A stretch of DNA of 38,549 nucleotides from NCBI GenBank assembly GCA_034687125.1, contig JAQGBZ010000503.1:1-38549 (forward strand), written 5' to 3'. The stretch comes from Neelides folsomi. Lineage: Eukaryota; Arthropoda; Collembola; Neelipleona; Neelidae. The notes under the pieces were generated by a model, which worked only from the letters and a program-made list of their open reading frames with translations, made no database searches and had not been told where the DNA came from. The position numbers and the translations under genes were made by a program. Of this stretch, positions 13,966 through 23,504 are shown piece by piece. The stretch's first letter is position 1. Every line of letters begins with the position of its first letter.

Positions 13966-14028
13966 TAGAAACTACCAAAATCAAATTAATTTCCGAAATA
14001 GCATACTTTTCTCCTCCAAAAGCCATAT
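13966..14028 (-). repeat. Right arm of 63-bp inverted repeat
   Basis: Reverse complement of 13482-13544 with a single mismatch. The arms are separated by 421 bp of AT-rich DNA. If transcribed together they would form a stem of about 63 bp. No transposase or other gene lies between the arms. Confidence 0.9.
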
Positions 14029-14542
14029 CTATAATGTGAATCCTAATATGTATATACCTATTGCAAAACTGTATTAACCAAATAATTATGTACTAATTGT
14101 AATAATATTATACTAACCCTGACGTCGAGTACATTTAATGTTTACTTTTGTAAAGTATATTTAAAATGTTTTAATATTTTTTAAGATTAATAAAAAAAAT
14201 TACAGCATATACACTATGACATTGATTCTTACTTTCATGCAACTTGAACAAATTTTTATCGAGTCTTAAATACCTACATCATGTATAGCTTATTTCATGG
14301 TGTTTTATTGAATAAATAGTCAGAGGATGAAAAATGAAAGGACTTCATGAAAGAAACGAAATGAAAATGAATGCATAGCAAACAGAACTAATAGAACCAA
14401 AAGGAACCAGCATTGAATCACCATTTGAATTTCCCACAATCTCTTATATCTTGAATCACGCGGAGAACTCATTTTCACATTTAATAATATTGAGTAAATT
14501 GAAAAATTCGGGATTTGCTAGTGAATTTGATATAAATTCATA

Positions 14543-14911
14543 ATGATTGTCGCTCGCCAAGCCCTTGGGGGTGTCCGAAACTTCGTAACCTCTGCAGTGA
14601 GAAGATCGGATCATGGTGGAGGAATTCCGGGGGCTGTAAGTTTTAAGATAGACATAACCGAGGACGATTATAAATTTTAGCAAAAATAATAATTTATCAT
14701 TATCATAGACATTAAATTCTTAAAATTTATCTAACTCAATATAAAATTAAAAACAAAAGACTAAATATTTCCATTCTTTTTGCATTTGTTTTAGAATCTC
14801 CCATTTAGCGTTGCTAATCGCCATAAGTTGCTCGTATACTTTATTGGATGGTTTGGGTCTGGATTCGCTGTCCCCTTCCTTCTTGTTCGTCATCAACTCC
14901 TCAAGAAGTAA
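14543..14911 (+). CDS. COX7C: Cytochrome c oxidase subunit 7C (COX7C)
   Basis: Small nuclear-encoded subunit of respiratory complex IV, in the mitochondrial inner membrane. Two exons, 14543-14635 and 14795-14911, joined in phase 0 at a GTAAGT donor, give a 69-aa precursor. The first exon encodes an arginine-rich, acid-poor presequence ([20 protein letters not shown]). The mature part carries the family signature: [12 protein letters not shown], then the single membrane helix ([20 protein letters not shown]) and the terminal LLKK. Length and domain order match animal COX7C. Its 3' end faces OST4 convergently. No long single ORF covers it because the protein is short and split. Confidence 0.95.
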
Positions 14912-15341
14912 ACTGCTGTAAAGATGCCTTCGACGATATAAATAGTCAACCTCCTATACATTTAATAAATTGTTCTTAGTTGATGTAAGACAAATAAATC
15001 GTACCTCTTATCCACAATCCATTTATTTATCGTTTTAGTATATTGGTATTCAGAAATGTACGAGTATGAATATTATCATTATCATCAAATTCATAATTAT
15101 TAAAATATGACTGTTCATACAATGTATAAAAATACATAATTTGGTAACTGCATAACATATTGGACTATAAAATCTTTAAAAACTCTAGATAGCTTACAAC
15201 GCTAGTACATTGTAGTTACATGTTTCATATAATATGTAAACTAAAATCATGTCAGGTAAAATTATGATCAATAATATTTACGCAAAATTGACTCAAGAAT
15301 ACATTTTTATTATTTAAAGAGAGTTAAGACGCTGAGAGTCA
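14912..15341. other. Convergent intergenic/3'UTR region, COX7C and OST4
   Basis: Four hundred thirty AT-rich bases between the two stop codons. It should hold the two 3'UTRs. No additional coding frame, RNA gene or repeat was recognised. Confidence 0.6.
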
Positions 15342-15452
15342 TCATTGTTTACTTCCGTGGTTAGCAGCAATGTAATGGTACAAGACGATGAGGAGGAATA
15401 GTCCAGCTCCCAGTAAGTTGGCGCATACTGCCAATTGCACGTCGGTAATCAT
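15342..15452 (-). CDS. OST4: OST4, minimal subunit of oligosaccharyltransferase
   Basis: One-helix ER membrane microprotein that stabilises the oligosaccharyltransferase complex for N-glycosylation. The uninterrupted 36-codon frame begins [20 protein letters not shown] and continues into [16 protein letters not shown] before TGA. This matches the animal OST4 pattern (MITDVQLA...NxLG...LF...VLYHY.A.N) along its full length. The ATG lies immediately after a strong acceptor (CCTTTTCAG), so the coding part sits in one exon behind a 5'UTR intron. A donor GTAAGT on the minus strand after 15811 is the likely partner, placing a 5'UTR exon just above 15811. It is too short to be found by length-based gene finding. 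Confidence 0.95.
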   Translation of the reverse strand: MITDVQLAVCANLLGAGLFLLIVLYHYIAANHGSKQ

Positions 15453-16416
15453 CTGAAAAGGAAATTACATTAAATTAAAAATCAATTATATTGACTTCCA
15501 ATACGCTCCATTCTTATACAAATTATCGTAAATATTAGACAGATGATTTGATCCTTATTGATTATATTATCTTTAATATTAGACAATTCTCTAAAAAGCA
15601 ATGGAAAGAGTTTATAGATGTTATAATCTGAGTATATCACTAATTTGATCAAAACTATTTATAATATACTATAAAACCTCAGTCGTAAAAAATAGCATTT
15701 TATACATACGCCAAATATGCTGTAAACTCACAATATAAATTGACAAGTGAAATAATAGAAATGCACAAAATTACACAATGAATAACATAAGGATTATCTT
15801 AATTACTTACTCTGACAATTTAGTCGAAGACGTCGGTATAAAACTGGAAATGTAATCGAGATCGAAACAAGGACCGGATGAATTCACGTCAAGAAAAGCC
15901 GATTCTTAAATTCTCATACATATGATCCTATAGGCCTTGTAGGAATGGGAGTGGAAAGTGAGGGACGTGGCTCAATTGCTGCTTGGAATCTATTTCTCGC
16001 GCATATCAAGGGGTTCAATGCGACTACCCTACACATTAAATGCAAACAATAAACAAACGTCTTCCTTAACTTTCTTCACCAATTACAATTAGCAAGAGAG
16101 ATAGATGAAAATTTTTTTATTCATAAGATGATGAGATGTAGAGAAAATGAGTTTTAGAAATGAAAACTAAATGATAAATCGTTCACTACTCATGTAACCT
16201 TTTTTAGTTTTGTAAATAAATATCAAGACGAATTGTAACTCCTCGTTTGAATCTAAGTTTTATTGTAATTAATTAGATTTCACCAAACAAAACAATCCAA
16301 TTTTCGACAATAAATAATAATAAGTTATAGAGTTAACGTCATAGGACAATGTACAATTTAAAAAAGAATAAAACGAAAACTTTCGACTCAAATTTAATTT
16401 TCCCCAAAACCGTAAA
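15453..16416. other. OST4 5'UTR intron/promoter and GRASP 3' flank
   Basis: 15453-15810 reads as the OST4 5'UTR intron, with a noncoding first exon from 15811 upward. The rest, about 15900-16416, should hold the OST4 promoter and the 3'UTR of the GRASP gene (stop at 16417). A tRNA-like stretch near 15960-16030 was examined and rejected. No other coding frame is supported. Confidence 0.5.
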
Positions 16417-17910
16417 TTAAGGATGAGAAGGAGGATTTGTCGGATCGAATATCCGGATTAAATTTGGTTCCTGTGGAGGACGGACAGCATCATATGGAGG
16501 TGGATGCATAGAATTCTCCGGCAGCACCAACGTCGCACTCACAGTGATTGGAGGCATTCCCGGAATTGATAACGGAGTCGTGATTTCTCGCCCCTCCTCT
16601 GCTCCTTCCCAAGTTCCAGGATTTGGATGAACATGGCCATCACCAGCATGCGAATCAAAAGGTCCTCCGCCCATACCTGAATTAATATTCCAAATAAGCA
16701 TATGAAAGAAAGTTTAAACTTATTTTAACTCGTATAAACCTTGTGGGAACTGAGGAGGAATTTGTTGGGGCATTTGGTATAAATGTGGTTGCATCTGAGA
16801 GGGGACCATGTAAGGCATTTGATGATGTTGCTGCTGGTAAGGATTTGGTGCTGCTCCTGGTAGTGCTGGCGAAATCGGTGGAGCTGTAGGAGGAAGGCCA
16901 GAAGTAGCCTGTGCTGAAGGAGGTGTATAAATTGGTGGTGGGGCTGTTACAGCCGGAGCTATTGTATTCACTGGCACTTCCATTCCCGTTGAAGATTGCA
17001 CGGGTGGTGAAGGTTGTCCTGGAGGAGAACTCCCTAGATTGATATCACTAATTCCTAGGATCTCCGTGTGACTCTTTTTCTCTGATGGTGGATCTACTTG
17101 AGCACGAACTGGATTCTGAGGTATTCTATGCAAATACCCAGTTCCGATTCCACATCCAAGCCTGCCAAACAGGAAAATTAAAAATTTAATTAAAAGAATA
17201 TCGGAAATTTTAATTAAATAATAAAAATAAAGATAAATTATAAATCTTGTTCTCACAATCCCTCTCCACCCCAATGAGGGTCTGGTGTAATGGTGACGTC
17301 TCTGCAAACATCTTTATCAATGTTGTATACGTATAGCTTCAAAGGTCTCCCAACATGAGCTTCCACAAGGCTGAAGAAGTCTTCAGCTTCATGAAGAATT
17401 GAATCTGCACCAATGACATAGTCACTATACGGAATAAGCGCACTCGATGCTGCAGGACTTCCTGGTTCAACCTGTGAAACAAAAAATTGATTGTTAATTA
17501 AACAGCTATATTCCATCCAAGTTGATCCATATTTTGAAATATTGAAATTGTGAGAATACCTCAAGAATTCTCCACACATTCTCGGCCGCATTTTGAAATG
17601 AGCAAAATCGAATGGAGACCCCAAGAAGTCCTTGACCACCCCAAGTTGCTGATGGCGTAATGTTGACTTTCCTCACTTCTCCGGTTTTGCTGGAGTACAC
17701 GCACATTTCAATTTCCTTCTCCACATTTGTCCGGAGGATTTCCTTTAAGCTGTCGTTGTCCTGATCGAGCCGCGTCTTGTTCAGAGCAACAATAAAATCG
17801 AAAAATGACTCGAGACCTGCATCAGCTCCAGGACTCTTTTCCTGAACCCTGAGAACATGATAACCTTCGCTGCCCCCGCCGGGGACTTCCACGCTTTGAC
17901 TTCCTCCCAT
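16417..17910 (-). CDS. GORASP: Golgi reassembly-stacking protein (GRASP55/65)
   Basis: Peripheral cis/medial-Golgi membrane tether. Exons 17910-17560, 17471-17257, 17161-16740, 16676-16417; 1,248 nt, 415 aa. The start is the ATG giving [13 protein letters not shown], with Gly2 positioned for N-myristoylation; a frame-extending upstream codon is TTG and is not credible. Two GRASP-type PDZ repeats follow: PDZ1 (about residues 12-105, [20 protein letters not shown]) and PDZ2 (about 111-200, [20 protein letters not shown]), each ending in a WGG.GLLG motif and followed by [13 protein letters not shown]. The remainder is a proline- and glutamine-rich SPR-like tail, usually the regulatory phosphorylated region. 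A single orthologue of the vertebrate GORASP1/2 pair is likely. A good acceptor sits 20 nt upstream of the ATG, suggesting a 5'UTR intron. Confidence 0.95.
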
Positions 17911-18545
17911 GTCTTCGATTTTCGCTGCTGCTGTCAATTAATATATATTCTCAAAGTTCCCTCAGCCCACGTAAGCAGGACACCACGCGTCATTTATCCT
18001 CGTGTACTTTAATGTCTCAGTTAAGTTACACAGTGCACTTTAACATTTCTCAAGTATACCTATGATGGGTTAAACGGCTATTACACCATTAACTAGCTGC
18101 ATATCAAATAATATAGGTAGTATACAAAGCGCTCTTACTAAATTATTTATAATGTTTTCTCGAATTGAATCAAATATTTATAATAAAATTGATTATTCCT
18201 ATTAGTTGTGGTAAGTGGTGGTGAGGTGTGTGGTGAGTGTCGAGTAATCGAGTATGATTTAAAAATATCATACTATTGATTACTGAAAATGGAATATACC
18301 AATACCATCTGTTCCGCTATGTTAATGAATTTTACAAAAATTTATCTATTATTCATTGAAATCGTAATTTTAATGTAAAACCTGCTGAAATACTGATGAA
18401 ATGAAATAACGAAATTGGGAAGAGTTATAGACCGAAATACCAAAAAAGAAAGTATTCAATTTTAGTTAAAATTTTATTAAATTCCATTTTATGTTATTTA
18501 AGATGCATCATAAAGTTAAAAGGTCGATGAAGGCAGGTGAGTTAT
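17911..18545. other. GRASP 5' flank and phosphatase 3' flank
   Basis: Intergenic DNA between two genes on the same (minus) strand. It should contain the GRASP promoter and the 3'UTR of the lipid phosphatase. I see a short GTG-rich patch near 18208-18245 (GGTGGTGAGG type) but no coding frame or RNA gene. Confidence 0.5.
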
Positions 18546-20440
18546 CTATGTGCGATGAGAGGTGACACTAAGAGGAGCTTCGGCATCAGTTTGAATCTCT
18601 TTAGGCACATCATTTTCAATACTTTTATGAGGACCAATTAGCCCGCTCACGTATCGTGCCTACAAGAAATTAATAAAATTAATTGTTTAGCCATTAACCT
18701 TTTAATTGTCATAAGTCGAATATATAACGTGGTCATTACGACTATGATTGCAGTTGTGACCCCGATGATTCCACCAGTTAAAACATCACTCCAATGATGC
18801 TGCAAAAACAAAATCAATATTAAAACAGATAAAACTTGAATAGTGCAAAAAGGAAAAGAGACATTTTAATCTGATTGAAATTCAATAATTTAACTTCATC
18901 CTACCTTGTTGTCCATAACTCGTGAGAGTGCTGTGAAGTAAGCTAGGAGTATAAGCAAAAGTTGTATGGTAGCCCGAGGAAGTTTCAGTCTCTTGGGCCA
19001 TTTCCCATGAATGTACAAGGCCGTGTAAAGCATCGTATACCTGGGAAAATATTAAATTCAATCCACTTTCTTCCCCAATTGCCCAAATCAATTACGCGGA
19101 AAATGATGCGTGGCCAGACGGGAAGGAAACTCTCGATTCTGCCGCATCATTCTCGCTCCCAGTGCACAGATAGTCAGTGATGTACTGGAGAGGAAAGTCG
19201 GAGCAGTTCTTGGTGAGATCAATACCACCGCTCACCGGGTGGCACACCGAGATGAAGTTCGGTCTCAGACGACCGATCGAATATTTCCCTACATCCGTAA
19301 TCAGCTGACTTGCCACAGCCCCGAAGAGAAAGTCAATGATGGCCCGATAAATGGCTGGAAGCCAGTGAGGAGTCGCTCGACCCAAGAACGTTCCCTGGCC
19401 TTGTCGTCTCCTTGACCGGATCACTTCCGTGAAAATGATCTGTAAGAGAAAATCAGTAAGATGAAGAAGCAGAAGAAGGGGCGAGGGAGACCAGCGCCAA
19501 GGGGATGGAGAACCCAAAGATGTAAAGGGCATAGTTCGGTATGGTCGATCCTTTGAAGGGATATCGGATGGTTTCATCGGCACACCAGATCCCTCGTCGC
19601 ATCGGAGTCACACCAATTAAGAGGAAGAGAAGAATTGCGCCACCTGTAAAATTCCCCTCAGACGCTGATACGCTCCCATTGTGTGCCCCACTCACAAACG
19701 GAAAATAAAAAAGGTAGGAGAAATTGAAAACCTCCATGCTCATTGTTAATTCTAATTCGGACTAAAAATTCAAAATAATCCTTTATGTAAAAAAGTAATA
19801 ATTAAGAAATTGATTAGTAAAAAATTCATAATTGATAAGAAAATTGAAAACGTTAAAATTGCATAAAACTTTAAAAGAAATCTGCATAAATCATGCAGGA
19901 ATGTTGCATATTTGCATGCAGGAAGATTCAAAAAGTTGTTAATATTTATGGTCCCATTAAAAGTTCCGCATTCAACAACTGGGGAAACATGAAAAGAACA
20001 TGAAAAGATAAGAGTTTATATAAAAAGAAAAGATTGTCTATATGAATAACAAAAAAGTATAATTATCAAATGATTTAAAAGGAAGTTGAGGGAAAATAAG
20101 AGCATGGAGGCTAAATGACAGTGTAGAGGGAAGTTTTAAAACCGAATGAACGAAAAGAATAATCGTTTGTGAGAAGGGCAGGGAATGACCGTGGAGAAGG
20201 CGAGGAAGAGGGTGATGGCCGCCGTCGTTCTCGACCTCAACCTCGGGGTCGTAAGTGGGAGACGGAGTGCGGGATCATCGCAGAAGAACCCACGCCTGGT
20301 CGGGACGGCTCCCCGCTCGATCGCCACCACAAGACCACCGACTGGGGACCAGTGAAGGAAGAAGGAGAAGGGAAATCCTCACCGACAGCCAGAACTCCGA
20401 TGTCAGCCGCGAGGCCTTTCCAGCAAACGCCCTCGTTCAT
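18546..20440 (-). CDS. PLPP: Lipid phosphate phosphatase (PAP2/LPP, wunen-like) with alternative second exon
   Basis: Six-pass membrane phosphatase that dephosphorylates lysophosphatidate, phosphatidate and related lipids outside the cell (family knowledge). Exons: 20440-20383, then either 20341-20190 (A) or 19643-19492 (B), then 19439-19096, 19040-18905, 18799-18740, 18659-18546; 864 nt and 287 aa in either form. All three catalytic motifs are present: C1 KYSIGRLRP (K122), C2 PSGH (177-180) and C3 SRVMDNKHHWSD (224 on), including both histidines. The alternative exon carries the end of helix 1, the loop motif RRGFFCDD or RRGIWCAD, and helix 2. The first-to-A intron is only 41 nt and the B-to-next intron 52 nt. 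The chosen ATG directly follows an acceptor; an in-frame N-terminal extension from 20500-20600 (ending DDDE before a GTCCAT donor) cannot be excluded. A separate start for form B at 19743 is also open. Confidence 0.9.
19492..19643 (-). other. Alternative exon 2, version B (LPP helices 1-2)
   Basis: 152 nt, entry phase 1 (TTTTACAG acceptor), exit phase 0 (donor GTCTCC). It encodes GGAILLFLLIGVTPMRRG, then IWCADETIRYP and a second helix ending IPLAL. It joins to the common exon at 19439, which begins IIFTEVIRS. If instead translation starts at the in-frame ATG at 19743, this exon would be a separate first exon with a longer N terminus (MSMEVFNFSYLF...). Confidence 0.75.
20190..20341 (-). other. 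Alternative exon 2, version A (LPP helices 1-2)
   Basis: 152 nt, entry phase 1 (acceptor CTGGTCCCCAG with a long pyrimidine tract), exit phase 0 (donor GTCATT). It encodes GGLVVAIERGAVPTRRG, then FFCDDPALRLP and a segment ending LFLAFST. From the conserved Cys to the exon end both versions have exactly 31 codons. It is markedly GC-richer than the surroundings. Confidence 0.75.
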
Positions 20441-22325
20441 CTGAATTAAATCAAAATTGTAATTTAATGTTCATTAATTAAATAAATACTCCTTTAATTC
20501 ATATTTGGGAAATGGACCTCGTCGTCGTCCGTGGCGGGTGCCACTCCCTGGAAGGCTGCCTGGGGAATATTCGCTCGTCTCCGAGTTTCACCTCAGCTCA
20601 CGCGCACTATAGACGAGGCTTACAAATTAAAAGGTCCTTTGGATGGAGTTCACGTAAAAGATCTGTTCCTGAACACCTTCCCCCTCCACGCTCCAAACAA
20701 GAGTGAATAATTGTTTTGTGACTCCTTTTCCTCCACTTTGAACTCTAATGAGAGAGGGAATTACTAATGTGTTTTTTAATCTCCTGATATGTCTCTGTCA
20801 TTTCAGTTCCTTATATAATTCTACTATTCAAATGACATCATAGCATGAGTAAATATGAGCAATTGAAGCCTCAAGCTATGAACAGTTTGCAGTGGCACTC
20901 AAAATACATACAAAAGTATCTCGCTTCTCTCTACTAACACACTTGATCACTTGAGTGTAAAACCTATAAAAATCTCAATTTTCTTACTAGTATAGCAAAG
21001 TTATTTAACTAATACCTAACTACTCTATATTTTTTAAATATGGTGCGTATTTACTGTAACAAGTAATGGATATTGTAATGGCCTTTACCTCTTGAACATT
21101 TAAAATATCGTTGTAGATAAATTCTAATGGTGAGTGCCGTATACCGTGTGTCCTTTATCACCTCATTTGCACATCTATGTTAGAAAAATACGAACGATGA
21201 CGAATTCAAATGAAACTATTACTTAACATATGCCTCTCTTCTAATTGTTCTAATTATCTTTTAATGGTTTCCTTTAATTGTGGCCTTCAAACTGGTTAAA
21301 AATGTAAATGAAATCAAACAAACATTTTATGAATTTTTCTCCACAACTCCAACCAAATGACTCTTGCTTCAACTATTTGATGATTTCAAAACTATTCCAA
21401 AACTCCAAACCATTGACTCTTGCTTCAACGATTTGATGATAAATGGGTTATTAGTTTAACAGAGTTCAAATTAATCAAAATGAAAGTGTACCTAGTATAC
21501 TCACACTCTCTTCTAGAAAAATAGCTTTTTTTATAATTTGATATATCACACTGAATCTTTATCAAATGGAGCTTATCAAAAATTGAAACCTTCGTAAACG
21601 GTATGAGTATGAGTTACTTAAGTACGGAAAGATTTTTCTTTTGCCTGTTAGCGCTTGTTTCTCGATTGCAAATGAGTCAATGTTTATATTTTATAAAGTT
21701 CTTTGGGAATGATACGATATTAGTCTGGGCTAGTAAGTACGACATGATATGAGTGTGAGAAAGATTAGATAATAAATACCTAACGCTTAAAAATTCTGTT
21801 TTCCGGTTTTATGTTATTTTATACACTATTAGCATGATCGGGTTGTTTATTGTCTGATCTAGGGAGTAATAACCCAGAAGAATTCGCTCGCTCAACAAAT
21901 TCTTTCCGACTAACAACTTGTAAGCATAAACCTGATTTTAATTGTATGCAGTGCAATACTTGTAATTCTTAAAAGTTCTTATAGTAAAGATTTAAAGATG
22001 TGTTTTTGGTTTGGTATGCAATTGAGTATGTAACCAATAAAACACAGCGGTTTCAGAGCTAAGAAATATAAAATTATTTAATACAGTTTAATTAATACTG
22101 GACAAGTTTCGTACTTCAAAGTACTTATTAGTTCGTTCCGTATAATAATACAAGATTAACAATGATTGGCATAAAAAATGAATACATTTTTTGGCAAGAT
22201 TGTTTTAAAGCTATCAGCATCCTTAATACTATACTTCACGTTCAACACTACATTTAAAGCTTAAAATATTTGCACTTTGGATTACAAAAATGATTGCTAC
22301 CATTAAAGATTGACTAGATGATGAT
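20441..22325. other. Phosphatase 5' flank and long intergenic stretch
   Basis: The first 250 bases (about 20500-20700) are GC-rich and probably hold the promoter and a noncoding or partly coding first exon of the phosphatase. ORFs on the plus strand there look like composition shadows. From about 20710 the DNA is AT-rich without a recognisable gene. It contains a 56-bp tandem duplication (separate entry) and should end in the 3'UTR of the membrane-protein gene. Confidence 0.5.
21345..21440 (+). repeat. Two-copy direct repeat, 56-bp period
   Basis: Copy one begins AACTCCAACCAAATGACTCT at 21345 and copy two AACTCCAAACCATTGACTCT at 21401. Both continue TGCTTCAACNATTTGATGAT with few differences. 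No gene overlaps it. Confidence 0.85.
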
Positions 22326-23504
22326 CTAAGATGGGAATACTAAAATGTAAGTAAACATAATGACAAGTAAAATGAAGATCACAATTAAAGAATTTCGTTG
22401 CGTAAGTCCATCGTAAATAGGAGATTTCTTATCCCGAGGATTCTTCTTGAGTTCGTACAAGCTTACAGAGACGTTGAGGATGTCAGTGGTCATTAAGAAC
22501 AGATCTCTGAGAATTTGATGAAGTTTGCCTTGTCCGTGGATCACGGTATATACAAATTGATCAGATGAGGAAATGAGGATATGAAAAAATGAAATGGTAC
22601 AAATTACAACAAGCGGAATTGTGGTCGTGGGTATCCAGCTATCAAGATAATAGATGACAATGATTGAACAGATCAACTCGGTCAGTGTAAAAAACATCTA
22701 AAACAGAAAAATGTAGAAATTAGATAATATTAAATATTAGATTTTCACTGTTAAATGCATTAATATTTTTAATATTTTTTAACATTCCTATTTTAAAAAG
22801 TAATTTGTAAAGTTTATGATTTAAATATTTATTATTTTTAATCGACAAGGAACTTTATTCACCTGATGATACCATTGAGTGAAGAATTCGTCATTGTAAT
22901 AATTCCAATAACCCCACCAAGAGTAATAATGAGAAGGAATCGAGGTGCAAAGAATTAGGAACATCAATAAACGAAGCCGAGATTTGCTCCATAAGATAAT
23001 AATCCGCTTGAAAGTCTCGTAAAATGAAATGACCATGAATACTGTAATTGTCCACATCTTGAGTGTCTCAGTTGTCGAGTTAAAGTATACATGTTTGTAA
23101 TTTGCCACACCAGACTCGTAAGGCCCTGTGGATATAATGTATTTTTATTAATTATTACATTATAAAATACCTAAAATGAACAATCGTAATTATTGTAGAT
23201 AACGGAAAGATTTGGCAATCTATAATATTAGGCAATATAATTGGAATTGCATTACCAATAAGTATTATTATATGCAACTTTTTTTGACAATTCGAAAATA
23301 TCAATTACCTTTAAAAACAGTGTCCCAACACGAATTTGTACATACTGTTCGATTGACTGGAAATTCTCCCCATAAATTCTTAAAACAGGTGAGATGAATC
23401 AATGGGATGACGATTGGACATAGCACACCAAAGCAAGAAGACCAGAAGAGAATCTGCAAATTGCGATACGTCATTCGTTCTTGCGAGTTTAAAAGTGGTT
23501 TCAT
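22326..23504 (-). CDS. Multi-pass membrane protein of unrecognised family
   Basis: Exons 23504-23309, 23125-22863 and 22697-22326 join in phase (831 nt, 276 aa). I do not recognise the family. Visible: a hydrophobic helix near residues 16-40 (ILFWSSCFGVLCPIVIPLIH); an apparent extracellular or lumenal loop with cysteines (LTCF, TVCTNSCW) and N-glycosylation sequons (NRT, NST); four or five further hydrophobic segments; an aromatic-rich motif SHYYSWWGYWNYYNDEFF; the phrase FHILISSSDQFVYTVIHGQG between helices; a charged stretch with KKNPRDKK before the last helix; and a C terminus ending VFPS. Overall about six membrane spans. The length and even aromatic motifs suggest a conserved small membrane protein rather than a fragment. 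The ATG chosen is the first after an acceptor-like TAATTTAG 20 nt upstream; an upstream coding exon is possible. Neighbours give no functional hint. Confidence 0.75.

Larger units (their letters stand above)
13369..14542. other. Abi 3' flank and intergenic DNA with an inverted-repeat pair
   Basis: AT-rich stretch between Abi and COX7C. Apart from the 63-bp inverted repeat (separate entries) I see no conserved coding frame. Short ORFs here show no recognisable domain and one simply runs through the left repeat arm. The immediate upstream part (about 14400-14542) should contain the COX7C promoter and 5'UTR. A small direct repeat of ACGAATTTAG occurs near 13770-13790. Confidence 0.6.

Noticed and set aside
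15955..16035. tRNA-like sequence with A-box-like GTGGCTCAATTG and B-box-like GGTTCAATGC
   Set aside because: The T-stem and acceptor stem do not pair, so it is not a credible tRNA.
17911..17937. Nine-residue N-terminal extension of GRASP
   Set aside because: It would start at TTG and would remove the myristoylated Gly2 of the family; the ATG at 17910 fits better.
20169..20706. Several overlapping ORFs of 60-90 codons on the plus strand
   Set aside because: They arise from the GC-rich, stop-poor composition over the phosphatase 5' exons and lack any recognisable motif.
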